Source: Terrimonas_B sp041743125
GTDB lineage: Bacteria; Bacteroidota; Bacteroidia; Chitinophagales; Chitinophagaceae
Assembly: GCA_041743125.1 (NCBI GenBank)
Contig: JBGTNK010000004.1
Coordinates: 14,046-78,045, forward strand
Direction of reading: 5' to 3'
Length of the DNA stretch: 64,000 nucleotides
In this document: piece by piece, positions 62,081-64,000 of the stretch
Layout: each line of letters opens with the position of its first letter
How positions within the stretch are numbered: the stretch's first letter is position 1
Position numbers and translations under genes: made by a program
Notes under the pieces: generated by a model
Databases searched by the model: none
Told to the model about the DNA's origin: nothing
Seen by the model: only the letters and a program-made list of their open reading frames with translations

Positions 62081-63802
62081 ATGAAAAAAGAAAAGAGTTT
62101 TGTTGCTATTCGCATCACGCTGATGTTCGCAATCATTACAGCGTTTAACATATCAACCGCACTGGGGCAGGAGACTGATTACACTTCCAGGGTTCCTAAA
62201 TATACTTTTGCAAATACCCTCAAAGAACAGGAAGCCCAGTTGAAAACAAATCCATTGATGTTAAGGCTTATTGAGTCGCGTAAGAAGTTAGCTGCTGATA
62301 AGTTTCGTCCAATATATCATTATGTAAACCCTGAAGGAACCCTCAATGACCCTAACGGACTTTGTTACTGGAAAGATAACTGGCATCTTTTTTATCAGGC
62401 ATACCCTCCTGAAGACACACGTCAGCATTGGGGCCACGCAATAAGTAAAGATTTGATCCATTGGCGCGACCTTCCTTATGCCATATATCCCAATCCTGAA
62501 AAGGCAGTCTTTTCCGGTTCAGCGCTTGTTGAAGAGGATCGTGTAATTGCTATGTACCATGGCACAGCTGTTGGAAATATGGTAGCAATTTCCAGTGACC
62601 CATTACTTCTGAACTGGGAGAAAGTTACCGGGAAAGCAGTCATACCGTCAAAAAGTACTACCGGGTTTTCGCTTCCCTACAGTGTATTTGATCCTTCAAT
62701 ATGGAAAAAAAATGATGTTTACTATGCCCTTTCTGCAGGAAGAACGCCGACCGGGCCAGGGAGCCGGCCGGTAAGAGCTAATTACCTTTTCCGCTCAAAA
62801 GACCTTGCCCGATGGGAATATATGCATGAGTTTGTTGAAGATGACCGCTTTACTTTGATTGGCGATGATGGCGCCTGTCCGTATTTCTGGCCTATCGGCG
62901 ACCGGTATATCATGAACTTCTTTAGTCACATGAGTGGCGGGCAATATCTGCTGGGTGATTATGATAAGGAGAAAGATAAATTCATCGTTACTTCCGGGGG
63001 CAAATACAATCATGGAACAGTTGGTCCGTCAGGAGTACATGCACCTTCCGCCGCCCCTGATGGTAAAGGAGGTGTGATCGTCATCTTTAATATGAACCAG
63101 GGACGACCAACAGAAGGCTGGAACCATATCATGACATTACCACGCCGCCTGTCCCTGATCTCAAAAGATGAATTGGGACAGGAACCTGCAGGAGAGATTG
63201 CTTCGCTTCGCTACAATCCTAAACATAAAAAAACAATGAAGCTTCCTGCAAACGAAGAAATTGTTTTAAAGGATATCAACGGCAATGCAATGGAAATTTC
63301 GGTCGAAATTGATCCCAAAAATGCACAAATGATTGAAATCGATGTGTTGCGTTCACCCAAAAAGGAAGAGTACACCCGTATAATTTTTTATAAGGAAAAG
63401 GGATTTGGTAATGGGTTGGACTACAAGTCGGGTAACCAAACCGCTCTAATGCCTGCCGATCTCGTCAGCCTTGTAACAGGTGAAAAACCAGCAGCCCGCA
63501 CTCCTAACACCCGGTCAAGTTTAATAACGATTGAATCTTCCTACTCATCCACACTTCCCGATGCACAATTACGTGCCCCTGAAACTGCGCCGTTCTTATT
63601 AAATCCCGGAGAAACTGTCAAGCTTCGGATCTTTGTTGACAAAAGTGTAGTTGAAGTATTCGTAAATGGAAAACAGTGCGTAGCCATGCGGGTCTATCCT
63701 GGCCGGGATGATAGCAAGGGAGTTTCTATCCGGGCACAAGGACAGGAGGCAGAGCTAATATCGCTTGATGCGTGGCAAATGAAAAATATTTACGAACAAT
63801 AG
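62081..63802 (+). CDS. Divergent glycoside hydrolase family 32 protein
   Basis: A 573-residue GH32-type protein with a signal peptide (to ~30, ALGQ). The nucleophile motif is present: D90 in LNDPNG. The second motif is FDPSIW (D204) instead of RDP. Where the acid/base ECP motif is expected, the protein reads GACPYFWP (A265), so the usual glutamate is missing. Other parts of the fold remain, such as WGHAISKDLIHW, and the C-terminal sandwich with VDKSVVEVFVNGKQ. It may use another residue, act on a different linkage, or only bind. It follows the GH35-like remnant by 20 bases and shares the strand of the first GH32. Confidence 0.85.
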   Translation: MKKEKSFVAIRITLMFAIITAFNISTALGQETDYTSRVPKYTFANTLKEQEAQLKTNPLMLRLIESRKKLAADKFRPIYHYVNPEGTLNDPNGLCYWKDNWHLFYQAYPPEDTRQHWGHAISKDLIHWRDLPYAIYPNPEKAVFSGSALVEEDRVIAMYHGTAVGNMVAISSDPLLLNWEKVTGKAVIPSKSTTGFSLPYSVFDPSIWKKNDVYYALSAGRTPTGPGSRPVRANYLFRSKDLARWEYMHEFVEDDRFTLIGDDGACPYFWPIGDRYIMNFFSHMSGGQYLLGDYDKEKDKFIVTSGGKYNHGTVGPSGVHAPSAAPDGKGGVIVIFNMNQGRPTEGWNHIMTLPRRLSLISKDELGQEPAGEIASLRYNPKHKKTMKLPANEEIVLKDINGNAMEISVEIDPKNAQMIEIDVLRSPKKEEYTRIIFYKEKGFGNGLDYKSGNQTALMPADLVSLVTGEKPAARTPNTRSSLITIESSYSSTLPDAQLRAPETAPFLLNPGETVKLRIFVDKSVVEVFVNGKQCVAMRVYPGRDDSKGVSIRAQGQEAELISLDAWQMKNIYEQ

Positions 63803-63952
63803 GATTTCAAAATTTTACGAATGTCATTTAATTTTTTCTTTTTCATTATAATTAAAATAACACTAGCGTCTCGTTTAAACTAAAAGATTTTCAATTGATT
63901 ATATAAAAGCTCTTTGACATCTTGATTGTTTTTCGTTTGAAGTAGTTGATTT
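63803..63952. other. Non-coding AT-rich stretch with a leader-like sequence
   Basis: This follows the last GH32 gene. It contains the palindrome GTTTAAAC (in CTCGTTTAAACTAAAAG, near 63875) and CTCTTTGACATCTTG (near 63910). The latter resembles the leader box seen before some Bacteroidota rRNA operons and insertion elements. No gene or terminator was recognised. Confidence 0.35.
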
Positions 63953-64000
63953 ATGGGAGTTTTATCTAAAAGTGATGTTCCTAAAATCTGTAAAATTTCA
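63953..64000 (+). CDS. Start of a possible gene cut by the window edge
   Basis: An ATG at 63953 opens a frame of 16 codons that runs off the window: MGVLSKSDVPKICKIS. No family can be named. Its leader-like upstream sequence would fit an insertion element or an RNA-leader gene, but only sequence beyond the edge can show whether this is a gene. Confidence 0.3.
   Translation, partial: MGVLSKSDVPKICKIS

Noticed and set aside
1..64000. CRISPR arrays, complete insertion sequences or integrases
   Set aside because: No regularly spaced direct repeats, transposase or recombinase signatures were seen inside the window.

Overview
The window is chromosomal DNA of a Bacteroidota bacterium, most likely of the Chitinophagaceae or a close relative. 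The evidence is type IX secretion (T9SS) sorting domains, a PorP/SprF-like protein paired with a giant PKD-repeat adhesin, SusC/SusD pairs, a hybrid two-component regulator, DUF2795, and promoters of the Bacteroidota TAnnTTTG type. No integrase, transposase, phage gene or CRISPR array is complete inside the window.

Layout. 1-4300: end of an alcohol dehydrogenase, then a secreted TolB/PD40 protein and two secreted mannanase-type hydrolases (GH5, GH26) with a decayed esterase fragment between them. 4480-9700: two tiny genes missed by ORF length cut-offs, then a protein quality-control block on the minus strand (grpE, dnaJ, two clpP paralogues, clpX). 9850-18000: an RlmI-type rRNA methyltransferase, a stand-alone T9SS sorting-domain protein, a peroxiredoxin, PorP/SprF and its ~1,460-residue PKD partner, and a lipoprotein. 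18380-48650: mostly housekeeping genes (Nif3-like, zinc-ribbon coiled-coil protein, recN, fabI, two LolD-type ATPases, cobalamin adenosyltransferase, gatC, trpS, a deoxynucleoside kinase, pckA, aminopeptidase P, pssA-purS, rsmI, M1 peptidase, an orphan LuxR-type response regulator, rsmG, a glycosyltransferase, tgt, cvfB, an LptF/G permease, citrate synthase). In the middle sits a three-gene cassette: metacaspase-like protease, small lipoprotein, small helical protein. 48767-48840: tRNA-Ala(GGC).

49103-63802 is a fructan utilisation locus. A hybrid sensor with a periplasmic sugar-binding domain is divergent from an inner-membrane sugar porter, a fructokinase, SusC, SusD and two GH32 enzymes. 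By analogy with the Bacteroides fructan locus, the SusCD pair would import fructan oligosaccharides, GH32 would release fructose in the periplasm, the porter would bring fructose inside, and the fructokinase would phosphorylate it. Fructose bound to the sensor would activate the set.

Most notable observations. Decayed fragments of three accessory carbohydrate enzymes (an esterase, a type B carboxylesterase and a GH35-like enzyme) sit in the gaps between intact hydrolases of the two polysaccharide loci. The second GH32 lacks the usual acid/base glutamate. The sugar porter is frameshifted at a run of five C. The PKD adhesin has no ATG, GTG or TTG at its natural N-terminus. The metacaspase cassette is the best candidate for an undescribed functional module.
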